DNA of 64,000 nt from Brevibacillus laterosporus DSM 25 (GCF_002706795.1 NZ_CP017705.1:248001-312000); one strand, 5' to 3'; shown: positions 1 to 12,026, numbered from the stretch's first letter. The notes: generated from the sequence alone by a model not told the origin. Translations and numbers: made by a program.

Positions 1-1287
1 CAAAGTAAGAATTAGATCATTTCCCGGCTCTGCGATACGCTTTATGGTTTCATTGACAAATTCCGAATTTCGATTTACCTGTACAGCCATGGCACCATTC
101 TTCCCCCGTAGCTGCGACTCGTAATAATTTTCTAAACCAGCTACACCAACTAATTCATTCCCAGAATATTGTTTAGATTTATACTCCTTGACAAATTGAG
201 GATCAATTGAATTTATATACCCTAAAATGTGTGTCGCAAGTGGCCCTCCGTTCGCATCAGTTTTTACTTTCCTTAGCGGCTCCACCTCTACATAAACACC
301 AGGTAATTCGACTAACCGCTCCTCAATCCGTGCATCTTCAAACGCTGTGATATTTCGCTTTATCTGCCTTGGCATGAAGGCGGGTACACCCATTCCTACC
401 ATACGCTCTAAAACAAGCAGTTTTCGCCATGTCTGCTCGCGTTGTAAAGCAGAGTGGCCTAGCTTTACATCTAGGAAAAAGAAGCGTGCATTTTCAATTA
501 GCTTTCGATCACTCTGCTTAGTAACAGGTGTCTCACGTAAAATCTCCATGGAACTTTTTATTTTGCGAACGAGGTCATCTGCCTGTTTTTTTTCAAAATG
601 ATAAGGAAAAGAAATCTGCTGTTTTATAATCTCGGTAAGTAATACCCGATCATTTGAACCTTGCTCATTCGGCAAGGTCTTCCCTGTTTTTTTTCGTAAC
701 AGTTCTAGGGCCTGAGTTCGTTCTACATCGGTAAAGACATACTTGATGGGTACATGTACTTCTTTTGCTATGCTAAATAATTCAACAGGTTGTAATGGAT
801 CGATTCTCTCTGGTGAAGGTAATGCATCTAATTTTATCTGTATTTGCGTTCGCAATCTCTGACGTTCCTCAGGAGTTAACATGATAGGAAAGCTAGCCTG
901 TAGCTGAATCCCTAAATCAGCAAGCTTCCTATCATCACCTCGCTCCTCTTGCTTCCAATCCAACAAGGTAGCCAGATCCTCAGCTACTTTCTCCTTGTTA
1001 ATTTTCTCTTCTGGTTTGTCCATAAATTTCACAGTGAATACAGGCTTGTTATCAACAAGCACTACGCCATTACGATCTAAAATATGACCTCTTGGAGCCG
1101 GGATCGGAAGTTCTTTTAGACTGTATTTCTCCAATTCTTGTGCAAATAACTCTCCTTGGACAACTTGAACATATGCTAGCCGTAAAATGACAACTACAAA
1201 ACAGATAAAGACAGCTAAAAACATAATATTTACACGGAATAATATTTCCGGGTCTTTTTGTCGCTGTTGGTCTGGTTCAATTTGCAT
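1..1287 (-). CDS. Class B penicillin-binding protein (PBP2-like), 5' part only
   Basis: The minus-strand frame is open from an ATG at 1287 to the window edge, giving 429 codons without a stop. An N-terminal membrane segment lies at about residues 17-40. It is followed by PAPRGHILDRNG, the signature just outside the membrane in class B PBPs of the PBP2/MrdA type, and then by a pedestal/dimerisation region with GVAGLENYYE and QVNRNSE. The transpeptidase domain with SxxK, SxN and KTG must lie outside the window, so activity cannot be checked here. The family crosslinks peptidoglycan on the outer face of the membrane. The Shine-Dalgarno is weak (GGAATGCGG). Which PBP2 paralogue this is cannot be told from the part present. 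Confidence 0.85.
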   Translation of the reverse strand, partial: MQIEPDQQRQKDPEILFRVNIMFLAVFICFVVVILRLAYVQVVQGELFAQELEKYSLKELPIPAPRGHILDRNGVVLVDNKPVFTVKFMDKPEEKINKEKVAEDLATLLDWKQEERGDDRKLADLGIQLQASFPIMLTPEERQRLRTQIQIKLDALPSPERIDPLQPVELFSIAKEVHVPIKYVFTDVERTQALELLRKKTGKTLPNEQGSNDRVLLTEIIKQQISFPYHFEKKQADDLVRKIKSSMEILRETPVTKQSDRKLIENARFFFLDVKLGHSALQREQTWRKLLVLERMVGMGVPAFMPRQIKRNITAFEDARIEERLVELPGVYVEVEPLRKVKTDANGGPLATHILGYINSIDPQFVKEYKSKQYSGNELVGVAGLENYYESQLRGKNGAMAVQVNRNSEFVNETIKRIAEPGNDLILTL

Positions 1288-1408
1288 GACTTCACCGCAT
1301 TCCTTGTCATATATCCCTTCCTTATTAATATACCAAAATATTCCATATATTCCATCAGATTAGTGGAAAAACCTGTAATTCTTGACTAACCTTCACGATT
1401 ACCACATA

Positions 1409-1447
1409 CAAAAAAACAGCTATAAATGATGTTCATTCATAGCTGTC
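1409..1447 (-). terminator. Rho-independent terminator after ynbB
   Basis: On the minus strand ACAGCTATGAATGA pairs with TCATTTATAGCTGT (one wobble) and is followed directly by seven T. It lies about 30 bp after the ynbB stop. Confidence 0.85.
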
Positions 1448-1478
1448 TGCACAATTGTATAAAAATCATAGTAAAATG

Positions 1479-2747
1479 CTATAAATCAAGTAAGCCTTTT
1501 GCAATCATACCATCTAAAGCTGTTAAAATTCCCACTTTTACATGCGAGTAAGTAAGACCACCTTGTACAAAGCCTAAATAAGGCGCACGTAGGGGACCAT
1601 CAGCAGAAAACTCAATACTAGCACCTTGAATAAAGGTACCCGCTGCCATGATCACCTCATCGGCATAGCCTGGCATAGGACTAGGATAAGGTGTTACGTG
1701 TGAATCTACAGGTGCTGCCTTCTGAATACCTTGGCAGAAGGTTATTAATCGTTCAGCACTTCCAAATTCAACCGACTGAATTAAATCAGTTCGTGGTTCA
1801 TGCCACAATGGATCAGTACGGAAGCCCAGCTTTTCCAACATTGCAGACGAGAAGATCGCCCCTTTTAACGCTTCACCTACTACATGCGGAGCTAAGAAGA
1901 ATCCTTGGAACATCTCCAATAAGGAGTATAATGACGCTCCTCCCTCCGCTCCAATCCCAGGAGCTGCCATACGATAAGACGCCATTGTAACCAGATCCTC
2001 ACGCCCCACAATATACCCGCCTGTTTTGACCAAGCCACCACCTGGATTTTTAATCAGCGAACCCGCCATAATATCAGCGCCGACCTGTAGTGGTTCCTTT
2101 TCTTCTGTAAATTCACCATAGCAATTATCTACAAACACGTTTAATTCAGGGCGGATTTCTTTAACAAAAGAAATCATTTCCTCTATCTTAGCAATCGTAA
2201 ACGACGGGCGATCGGCATATCCACGTGAGCGCTGAATACCAATCACTTTCGTTTCGGGACGAATCGCCGTCCTTACAGCATTAAAATCAATGCTTCCATC
2301 CTCTAATAATGGTACATAGTCATAACTAATCCCATAATCCTTCAAGGAGCCTTGACCTTCCCCACGTACCCCTACTACTTCTTCTAACGTATCGTATGGT
2401 TTGCCCGTTATATATAATAAGTGATCTCCTGGGCGCAGCATCCCAAATAAACTAATAGCAATAGCATGCGTACCGGATATGATATGCGGTCGTACTAAGG
2501 CCGCTTCTCCACCAAACACCTCTGCATAAATGGATTCTAATGTAGTACGACCACTGTCATCATAGCCATATCCTGTAGATGGCGAAAAATGAAATTCATT
2601 CACTTCATGCTTTTGGAATGAGCGCAACACCTTTAATTGATTATAATCAACCAAGCGAGACACTTCCTGATGTCGCTTGGCAATCATTTCTTCTACCTCT
2701 TCCACGAGCGGGCGAAATTGCTCTCCGTGTGTAAACAGTTGAAACAT
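1479..2747 (-). CDS. ynbB: Methionine gamma-lyase family PLP enzyme (YnbB, 'aluminium resistance protein')
   Basis: A PLP-dependent fold-type I protein of about 422 residues. Visible are SGTHAIAISLFGML (cofactor phosphate-binding region), FVDNCYGEF and GSLIKNPGGG, whose lysine should form the Schiff base. The gene lies directly downstream of hflX, as ynbB follows ynbA/hflX in Bacillus subtilis, which supports the name. The reaction and substrate of YnbB are not established; methionine gamma-lyase is a similarity label. The ATG at 2747 is preferred because AAGGTGAG lies just upstream, whereas the in-frame GTG at 2759 would sit inside that Shine-Dalgarno. Only about 19 bp separate it from the hflX stop, so the two are probably co-transcribed. 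Confidence 0.88.
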   Translation of the reverse strand: MFQLFTHGEQFRPLVEEVEEMIAKRHQEVSRLVDYNQLKVLRSFQKHEVNEFHFSPSTGYGYDDSGRTTLESIYAEVFGGEAALVRPHIISGTHAIAISLFGMLRPGDHLLYITGKPYDTLEEVVGVRGEGQGSLKDYGISYDYVPLLEDGSIDFNAVRTAIRPETKVIGIQRSRGYADRPSFTIAKIEEMISFVKEIRPELNVFVDNCYGEFTEEKEPLQVGADIMAGSLIKNPGGGLVKTGGYIVGREDLVTMASYRMAAPGIGAEGGASLYSLLEMFQGFFLAPHVVGEALKGAIFSSAMLEKLGFRTDPLWHEPRTDLIQSVEFGSAERLITFCQGIQKAAPVDSHVTPYPSPMPGYADEVIMAAGTFIQGASIEFSADGPLRAPYLGFVQGGLTYSHVKVGILTALDGMIAKGLLDL

Positions 2748-2766
2748 GTTCTTTCTCACCTTTCTC

Positions 2767-4056
2767 TTACCATTCCTCTTCGTTGATAACTGGTGGATTT
2801 ACCATATATGGAATCAAGCGACCATACATTGGCTCATCTGGCTTAATACGTATCGTAATATGATAAGCGGTGCCATCTTCGGAGAATTCCTGCTCCATTT
2901 CCAATCCAGCTCGATGCATCATGGAAATCACATCTCCACGTTCCATCGGAATAATCAGCTCAACACTCTCATATCCCGTCAATACAATTCCTTCTATTCT
3001 ATTTAACAGACGTTGTAAATCTTGCTCGGACAATGCTGATACCTGAATCGAATCTTCAAGATGCGGTAGATACTTGTCAGAATCAAGCAAGTCAGCCTTA
3101 TTATATACGACTAATCGTGGGATGCTTTCAGCTTCTAAATCCTTTAAGACTTTATCTACAACTTCCATATGAACTTCAAAGTCAGGGTGAGAGCAGTCGA
3201 CCACATGTAAAATTAAATCTGCCTCTTGAACCCCTTCTAAGGTTGAACGGAAAGCTGCAATCAGAGCTGTCGGTAGGTCTTGAATAAAACCAACCGTATC
3301 CGTCAACAGTACTTCCTTTCCACTAGGCAAAGCCAGCTGACGTGTGGTTGGGTCAAGCGTAGCAAATAATTTATCCTCTTGCAATGTGTCCGCTTTTGTT
3401 AAATTATTTAGTAAGGTAGATTTGCCTGCATTCGTATAGCCAACCAGCGCGATTTGGTACACGTGGTTTTTCTTCCGACGCTCACGGTGAAGCTGACGAG
3501 TCCGCACGATATCATCTAACTGTTGCTTTAACTCGCTAATTCGACGACGAATATGACGGCGGTCTGTTTCCAATTTGGTCTCACCAGGACCACGTGTACC
3601 AATTCCACCACCCAATCGGGACATTTGGTTTCCCTGTCCGGCAAGTCGGGGTAGTAAATAGCTATATTGCGCTAGCTCTACTTGGATTTTACCTTCTCGT
3701 GAATTAGCTCTACTCGCAAATATATCTAGTATCAACTGTGTACGGTCAATTACTCGACATTCAAATAAAGCCTCCAAATTACGGTTTTGGCTAGAAGATA
3801 ATTCATCATTAAAAATGACAACATCCACATCCAGACTTACTGCTAATTCAGCAATTTCCTGAATTTTACCCGTTCCTAGATACCAAGCTGAATCTACTCG
3901 ATCTCGATTTTGGGTGATAACTTCTAGCACTTCAACACCGGCCGTACGTGCTAGCTCTCCCAACTCCTCCATGGACAATCGCATTCGTTCTTCATCCCGT
4001 TGATCTAATAGACAACCGACTACTATAGCTGTTTGTTGTTTATTCCATTCACTCAT
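2767..4056 (-). CDS. hflX: GTPase HflX (ribosome-associated)
   Basis: A 429-residue HflX. The N-terminal nucleotide-binding-like domain is followed by the glycine-rich linker GGGIGTRGPGETKLETD. The G domain then has VGYTNAGKST (G1), DTVGFI (G3) and NKAD (G4). The family binds the 50S subunit and splits or rescues stalled ribosomes, mainly under stress. The frame runs upstream to 4140, but the ATG at 4056 has a good Shine-Dalgarno (GGAAGG) and gives the normal length; the extra 28 residues do not look like HflX. It sits between spoVK and ynbB, as in B. subtilis. Confidence 0.95.
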   Translation of the reverse strand: MSEWNKQQTAIVVGCLLDQRDEERMRLSMEELGELARTAGVEVLEVITQNRDRVDSAWYLGTGKIQEIAELAVSLDVDVVIFNDELSSSQNRNLEALFECRVIDRTQLILDIFASRANSREGKIQVELAQYSYLLPRLAGQGNQMSRLGGGIGTRGPGETKLETDRRHIRRRISELKQQLDDIVRTRQLHRERRKKNHVYQIALVGYTNAGKSTLLNNLTKADTLQEDKLFATLDPTTRQLALPSGKEVLLTDTVGFIQDLPTALIAAFRSTLEGVQEADLILHVVDCSHPDFEVHMEVVDKVLKDLEAESIPRLVVYNKADLLDSDKYLPHLEDSIQVSALSEQDLQRLLNRIEGIVLTGYESVELIIPMERGDVISMMHRAGLEMEQEFSEDGTAYHITIRIKPDEPMYGRLIPYMVNPPVINEEEW

Positions 4057-4283
4057 ATATGTATCCTTCCTTCCCACGTCCCCAGACGAAAAGAACGGCA
4101 TCCGCCCGCATGTGTCTAGCAAACGTATGCCCTGATTCATTCTTTTACTAACTAGTAATCAATATACCTTCTTTTTTACCCATTTGTCATCCCTTTCATC
4201 CTTCTACCATGAAATCCAGAGGGATGCGGAGCTTGATTCACCAGATTTTAAAACAAATGTTGTAGTCGTTAAACATCAGATTT

Positions 4284-5258
4284 TCAGTTCAAAAACGGAT
4301 TACTTACCTGTAAGTCTTCTGACCGTATGTTCATTAATTCTTCCTTGCTTGGATTAGAGCTCTTTAATAAACGCATAGCTTGTGCTCGAATTGCTTTCTC
4401 CAGCAAATTCCGTATGTAACGAGCATTGCTAAATGACTCCAAAAAAGGATCGGATAGTAGATGGATCAGATGTTGTTTCATTTTTTCTTTTGCCGTAGAG
4501 GTGAGCACATATTGTTTTTCCTCGACCATAATAGAAGCAATCTCCATTAACTCCTCCACCTCATAATCAGTAAAATGAATCTGGATGGGAAAGCGCGAAG
4601 GTAGACCTGGATTAATGTGTAGAAACTCATCCATCTCCTCTGTGTACCCTGCCAAAATGCAAATAAATTCATTTTTATGATCTTCCATCGCCTTTGTTAG
4701 ACAATCCACTGCTTCCTTGCCAAAATCCTTTTCTCCTCCGCGTGCTAACGAATAAGCCTCATCCACAAACAGGATACCACCCAAAGCTTTTTTTATTAAA
4801 TCTCGTGTTTTCTGTGCTGTATGTCCGATGAACTCTCCCACCAGATCGGCTCGCTCCACCTCAATTAAATGCCCCTTGCTTAATATTCCCATCTCTTTGA
4901 GTACCTTTCCAAAAATCCGGGCCACAGTAGTCTTTCCTGTTCCTGGACTACCTTTAAATACCATATGATATACTTGTTGTTCTGTCTTTAATTGATGCTT
5001 TGCTCGTTCACGGTTCGTTCTAAGGAGAGCATAAATCTCGTACATGACAAGCTTTGCCTCATCTAATCCAATCATTTTTTCCAGCTCATTAATAACTGAT
5101 TTGATTTGATCATTAGCTGTAGAGCGTACCGTGTCTGCCAATGGCTCTGGTTCCTTTAGCGGCTGTACCACCGGATGATGAAACACAAATTGAATTCGAT
5201 GTGGTGATTCCGGCGATTCTGTAACGACCGTTTTGGTCATGGTCGCAGCCTGTTTCAT
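4284..5258 (-). CDS. spoVK: Stage V sporulation protein K (AAA+ ATPase, CbbX/SpoVK family)
   Basis: A 324-residue AAA+ protein with Walker A GSPGTGKTT near residue 105, Walker B GGILFVDEAY, and sensor/arginine-finger region GLPSRFPIQIHF. Length and domain order match SpoVK, a mother-cell protein needed late in spore maturation in B. subtilis. AGGTGAT precedes the ATG. Its position upstream of hflX repeats the B. subtilis spoVK-ynbA-ynbB order. The first 50 residues or so are rich in Pro, Glu and His and poorly conserved. About 230 bp separate it from hflX, so it may be a separate transcription unit. Confidence 0.93.
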   Translation of the reverse strand: MKQAATMTKTVVTESPESPHRIQFVFHHPVVQPLKEPEPLADTVRSTANDQIKSVINELEKMIGLDEAKLVMYEIYALLRTNRERAKHQLKTEQQVYHMVFKGSPGTGKTTVARIFGKVLKEMGILSKGHLIEVERADLVGEFIGHTAQKTRDLIKKALGGILFVDEAYSLARGGEKDFGKEAVDCLTKAMEDHKNEFICILAGYTEEMDEFLHINPGLPSRFPIQIHFTDYEVEELMEIASIMVEEKQYVLTSTAKEKMKQHLIHLLSDPFLESFSNARYIRNLLEKAIRAQAMRLLKSSNPSKEELMNIRSEDLQVSNPFLN

Positions 5259-5357
5259 GTCCCATCACCTGCCTTCCATAATCGTCTCTACAGTATACGC
5301 AGCATGCTTTAAAATCCTGTACAGAAAATCCAAAAATAAATAGCTTGATTTATAAAA

Positions 5358-5396
5358 AAATCCCGTCTCACCTGTTACAGTGATCCGGGAATACTT
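5358..5396 (-). terminator. Rho-independent terminator after the YcdB-domain gene
   Basis: On the minus strand TTCCCG pairs with CGGGA through an inner GATCAC/GGTGA step and is followed by TTTTTTT. It begins within a few bases of the stop codon at 5398. Confidence 0.8.
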
Positions 5397-5397
5397 C

Positions 5398-6714
5398 CTA
5401 TCTGTCAACTAAAACGGCTTTACCTGTGGTCGCATCAATAAAAACATTTTTATCTACCCTTTTTTCCACAAGTTGGTACACCAACCTAGGGTCCTTTCCC
5501 CCACCTACAAACTCATACACTAGCTTTACTGGATTATGACGAAGCCACTCACTAGCTCCCACTTTCGTTGACATAATAGCATTTCGATCCGGGAGCTTGA
5601 CTTGCTTATTAGGTACATAAGGTTTTTCAATTGAATCTTTTATAAATGAGATTCCTTCTCCTGTAGCTGAATCTATTTTAACCGAATAGCTGATATATGA
5701 ATCAACCGTCGGTAGAACCGGAATGCCTTGATAGCTTTTAAAGAAACGGAATTTATATGAGTATTCATCCTCATTACTGTATGTGAGTTGTACTTCCTTG
5801 TCCCAGGAATCAAGGTATTTCTCCAGAAAACGAATCGCTTTCTCTTTAGCATTCTCTTTAGAAATTTTCCCTTTCGCTTTAGGAGTATCCTTGGTAATTT
5901 GTAAGACACGCCCAGAACTTAATTCAGTGAAAACCGTATATTCACCCCTTTCTCCAAATTGATAAACCGCCTCGTTCTCTTTCTTACGTTGTTTATGATC
6001 ATCCCAATTATTTGAATAGACTTTTAATGGCCCCTTTATTTCATACTCCCGTTTAATGAGTAGCTCTGCTTCTTGTTGAGTGCGTGCAATTACAGGCTTA
6101 TTCGGTGGATCCATTTGAATCAAGGTCGGAGGATCATAATCGTAGTATGTATGATAGATCGGTTTACCCGTTATTGCGTCGAAATTATACATATCCAGGA
6201 TACCTGGTGTGTATTCTAGAATCGGGCGGTCGTTTTTCGGATCAAAATGTTCTACATACCTTAATTTTATATATTTTTGTAAATAATCCCCTAATTCATG
6301 TGAAGGAATTACTTTTGATGGAAGCGGAAAAGCTGCTTTATCTACAAAAGAATCTAAACTACCCTGTCTCCAATACCCATCTAACTCGCCTTTTTCATTA
6401 ATATCAATCCCGATGTAATCTCCCGATACAGGAATTTTATTAACAAATCGCTGGAAACTAATTGATCTATCTAACCCAATTTGCTTATACTCATTACTCT
6501 TTTCTCCTAGCATCTCTTGGAGAATGGCAGTTCCCCTTTGTATAAGAACAGATTTTGTTGCCCTGATCCTCTCCTCTCCTAATACGTCGAGTTTTTCCAA
6601 CTCTCCACTCGTCCGATCGATCCGAATTTCTGCTGACCATCCCTCACCTTTTTCTTTTTTCTTTTCTTTCATATAAATATCGTATCTATCACTATTATCT
6701 ATCGTATCTATCAC
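5398..6714 (-). pseudogene. YcdB/YcdC-domain extracytoplasmic part, cut off from its N-terminus by a 22-bp duplication
   Basis: A 438-codon frame opening with GTG. It carries two tandem regions of the YcdB/YcdC type (predicted secreted sensor modules), rich in Tyr and charged residues, with no signal peptide or membrane segment of its own. Deleting one copy of the tandem repeat at 6678-6721 fuses this frame exactly to the upstream 125-codon frame and gives one 550-residue protein: cytoplasmic N-terminus, one TM, extracytoplasmic YcdB domains. The GTG lies inside the duplication and overlaps the upstream stop, so some coupled translation is possible, but the product would stay in the cytosol. 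Scored as a disrupted gene; an off state of a variable locus is an alternative. Confidence 0.75.
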
Positions 6715-6721
6715 TATTATC
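6678..6721. repeat. Exact 22-bp tandem duplication (two copies) causing a frameshift
   Basis: Positions 6678-6699 and 6700-6721 are identical 22-mers (unit begins TATCGTATCTATCAC). As 22 is not a multiple of three, the second copy shifts the frame. It puts a TAA at 6695-6697 in the upstream frame and starts the downstream frame from a GTG in the repeat. Confidence 0.97.
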
Positions 6722-7072
6722 GCTCAGCTTTGTTACTTGGCCATTTTGCAGATAAGGCGCAAATTTATAAAGTGACTGTACCGTTTTTTTCGCTTCTGGA
6801 GACAATCCTTTTAATTCGGTTTCATGCTTTATAATTACTGGATGTAAAGTAACCTGCGATGTTTCCCCGATCCATGCGGACCGTGTTCCTAGCACGACCA
6901 AAGCAAAGCCACATGCTAAAGATAGGGAAGTAAACACACGACGGTTTTTCAGCTTTTTCTGACGAATCCCTTCCCAAATTTTAGCTTCCATTTGAGGAGT
7001 GAAGGGAAGCATATCTAAATTGGCCGCTCTAAACTCTTGTACTATTTTTTTATCGAATGAATCTACACCCAT
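6695..7072 (-). pseudogene. N-terminal part of ECF-associated membrane protein (probable anti-sigma/YcdB fusion)
   Basis: 125 codons. About 45 cytoplasmic residues are followed by one membrane segment (FTSLSLACGFALVVLG) and a short extracytoplasmic tail that stops in the duplicated repeat. The start overlaps the sigma-factor stop by 10 bp, the usual arrangement for an ECF sigma gene and its cognate membrane-bound regulator. With one repeat unit removed it continues into the YcdB-type domains. The truncated product would keep the cytoplasmic segment and TM, so it could still hold the sigma factor but without its sensor part. The anti-sigma role is inferred from position and topology; no zinc-binding HxxxCxxC motif is visible. 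Confidence 0.7.
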
Positions 7073-7590
7073 GACTCTCCCCTACTTTCCAGCATCTGCT
7101 TGATCTGTTGACGAGCACGCGAAAGTCTTTTCCGTACTGCCTCTTCTTTCATCTGCATAATAAATGCTATTTCTTTCATTTCCAGCTCTTGATAATAACG
7201 TAAAATAATGACTTGGCGATAATCTGGGGACAAAGACATTACCAGCTTTTTTAATTCAGTTGCTCGATTTTGCTTAAAAAATACACTTTCCGTATCATCC
7301 GTTACCTTATTTTGCGCTTGTTGTTGACTTTGCAAGGTAAGCTTTGAAAAAATCGTTCGAAACGACCAGGAACGGACATACTTCTTCGTTTCATTGATCG
7401 CAATTCGATACAACCATGTCTTAGGCTCTGATTCCCCTCTAAAACAATCCCAATTCATGTAAGCCTTCATAAACGTTTCCTGTGTAATGTCCTCTGCAAT
7501 CTTTTGGTCTTTTATCATGAGATACACCATATTTAAAATCTTTTGGCCATATTCATGCATAAGAGACTCGAAAATAATCTCTTTAGACAT
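7063..7590 (-). CDS. ECF-type RNA polymerase sigma factor
   Basis: Region 2 (KIAEDITQETFMKAYMNWDCF, then KTWLYRIAINETK) and region 4 (LSPDYRQVIILRYYQELEMKEIAFIM followed by VRKRLSRARQQIK) are both clear. The family directs RNA polymerase to stress- or envelope-type promoters under control of a membrane partner, here the gene that overlaps its end by 10 bp. The frame is open up to 7764, but a terminator hairpin at 7716-7748 lies inside that extension. The ATG at 7590 gives 175 residues, the normal ECF size. No strong Shine-Dalgarno precedes any candidate start, so this one is provisional; GTG at 7626 is the alternative. Confidence 0.88.
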   Translation of the reverse strand: MSKEIIFESLMHEYGQKILNMVYLMIKDQKIAEDITQETFMKAYMNWDCFRGESEPKTWLYRIAINETKKYVRSWSFRTIFSKLTLQSQQQAQNKVTDDTESVFFKQNRATELKKLVMSLSPDYRQVIILRYYQELEMKEIAFIMQMKEEAVRKRLSRARQQIKQMLESRGESWV

Positions 7591-7715
7591 CGTTAAAGCG
7601 ATTTCCGCTTTTTCCAATGTGTTCACCCGCTTTATGTATTCTTTTTCCTCTATAAAATTAGATTCTGCTAAACAATTTTTGTGACAATGATTTTTATAGA
7701 AATACTTCCATTCAA

Positions 7716-7748
7716 CATGAAAAACCGCCCTCATAGGAGAGCGGTTTA
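7716..7748 (-). terminator. Strong rho-independent terminator upstream of the ECF sigma gene
   Basis: On the minus strand AACCGCTCTC pairs with GAGGGCGGTT around the loop CTAT (10 bp with one wobble), then TTTTT. It would end a short transcript from 7870-7757 before the sigma gene. Confidence 0.85.
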
Positions 7749-7756
7749 CATCGAGC

Positions 7757-7870
7757 TCAGTCATTTGGGGTACTAGCGGTACTGTTCTTTAACACATCTA
7801 CCTCCATTATAGAGTTAGATCATCAAAGCGAACCGGATACCACAATCTGGGTAATCATTTCATCGTCCAC
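7757..7870 (-). other. Two micro-ORFs with good ribosome binding sites (15 and 12 codons), possible holin-like gene relic
   Basis: GTG at 7870 preceded by AGGAGG opens a 15-codon frame (VDDEMITQIVVSGSL). A second GTG at 7795 preceded by GGAGGT opens a 12-codon frame ending STASTPND. Both are in the same reading frame and the terminator at 7716-7748 follows. The first peptide resembles the N-terminus of BhlA/UviB-type holin-like proteins, and the second could be the tail of the same protein after an internal deletion. That reading is from memory of the family; real leader peptides are the alternative. Confidence 0.35.
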
Positions 7871-7970
7871 GGCACATCAACCTCCTATAAAGACTGTTGC
7901 GCGTTTCTAATTGGTGACCACCGAGCTCGATGATTATAGTGTAGCCACATTGAACATTTCTATACATGAC

Positions 7971-8792
7971 TTACACATTTTTTCTAAAATCGCTAGCTGA
8001 AACTCCATATTGTTGCTTCCATACGCGTTGAAATGAGCTGACACTACCAAACCCAGCTTCAAAAGCAATTCGTGTGATTTCCCAATCAGTTGTACGTAGT
8101 AAATAAGCTGCCTCTTTTATTCGTAATTGTTGCAGATATTGTCCAGGTGTCATTCTTTTATTTTTTTTAAACTGATGAATAAAATGATATTTACTACTAC
8201 CAGCGATACCTGCTATCTCTTCAAGCGTTAAGGGGTGTTTAAATTCATCATGCATATAGTCAATCGCTCTTTTGACTCCTGGATGTTCATACAGTGAGGT
8301 CACTTTAAGCTCAGTGCATGTATTATTTTTTGAATGAAGGGTAAGGAATAGTCTTGCTACCTCCCACTCCTGCTCCATTTGAAGCAATTCATCCATCGGC
8401 TCAAACAACGATCGCTGAAAAGCACGTTGGACGGTTTGCTGAAAAAGGGGGACAATCTCCGTAGATAAACTTGTGTATTCAAGTGAATGTTTTGCTCTTG
8501 CAGGCTGTTCATTTTCCCAAACTTCTTGTAAAAAATCACACTGTAAGCTAACTAACATAATAGTAGCAGGACCATAAGTAGCAAGATGGCGATGTTGTTC
8601 ATCTGGTTGTACCAACAGCCTTTGCCCAGAAGCCACTCTTTGGTATCGTTTATTCCATTGAATCTCTACCTCGTTGTCGAGCGGCATGCTTACTTGCAAG
8701 TAATTGCCATGATCATGTAATTCATCGCTTTCACCTTGTTGCAAGGTAAACAGTCGAAAACCACTGTTTTTCCATTCTAGAAGCATATCCAT
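7971..8792 (-). CDS. AraC/XylS-family transcriptional regulator with cupin-type sensor
   Basis: 273 residues. The first 100 form an AraC-type cupin (ELHDHGNYLQVSMPLDNEVEI, then LVQPDEQHRHL). The last 100 carry the double helix-turn-helix: LEEIAGIAGSSKYHFIHQFK with GMTPGQ-like RMTPGQYLQQLRIKEAAYLL, then ITRIAFEAGFGSVSSFQRVWKQ. The ligand cannot be deduced. No adjacent co-directional target gene exists. A sequence block upstream (8829-8907) recurs before the GNAT gene at 13786 and could be a shared control region. Single gene, probably autoregulated (inference). Confidence 0.9.
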   Translation of the reverse strand: MDMLLEWKNSGFRLFTLQQGESDELHDHGNYLQVSMPLDNEVEIQWNKRYQRVASGQRLLVQPDEQHRHLATYGPATIMLVSLQCDFLQEVWENEQPARAKHSLEYTSLSTEIVPLFQQTVQRAFQRSLFEPMDELLQMEQEWEVARLFLTLHSKNNTCTELKVTSLYEHPGVKRAIDYMHDEFKHPLTLEEIAGIAGSSKYHFIHQFKKNKRMTPGQYLQQLRIKEAAYLLRTTDWEITRIAFEAGFGSVSSFQRVWKQQYGVSASDFRKNV

Positions 8793-9209
8793 TTATTTAT
8801 ATTTCCCCCAACACAATAAATGCTAGCTAATACACAATTTTTAATGTGCACCATTTTCTGAAACTTAAAAGTATCTTTACTTAATTATGCAAACATAACG
8901 ACGTCATAATAGGAAAGTAGAAGCTTTTACAAATAGTCTAACATAATGAAAAAAATAGAAAAGCGTTAATCTGTATACACTGTACTAACATATTTATCTA
9001 TCCATCCCTGAACATATTCAATCACATCTCGTATGGATCTGCTTTTCTGGATTCTTGTTTGATTGAGTATTTCTCTCTCGTACTCCATAACGATCAATTC
9101 TATTCAAATTTTGTATTTTTAGCCACTGGTATTTACCCTTTCAAAAATAGAAGAGTCACCATATAATACATTAGCTCTAATAAACCTATTTATGGAAGTG
9201 GTGATTTAA
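8793..9209. other. Intergenic region: AraC promoter side, repeated regulatory block, relic frame
   Basis: Positions 8829-8907 hold a block resembling 13672-13738; the best stretch is 8832-8851 against 13675-13694, 17 of 20 identical. A 40-codon minus frame at 8966-9088 (MEYEREILNQTRIQ, no Shine-Dalgarno) looks like a gene relic. The collagen-gene promoter lies at 9139-9168. Confidence 0.5.
9139..9168 (+). promoter_or_regulatory. Candidate promoter of the collagen-like gene
   Basis: TATAAT at 9162-9167 lies 17 bp after TTTCAA at 9139-9144. The overlapping CATATAATA (9160-9168) also fits the sigma-K -10 consensus CATANNNTA, as would suit a spore-surface gene, although no good sigma-K -35 (AC) is seen at the right distance. 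Confidence 0.45.
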
Positions 9210-12026
<2,817 letters not shown>

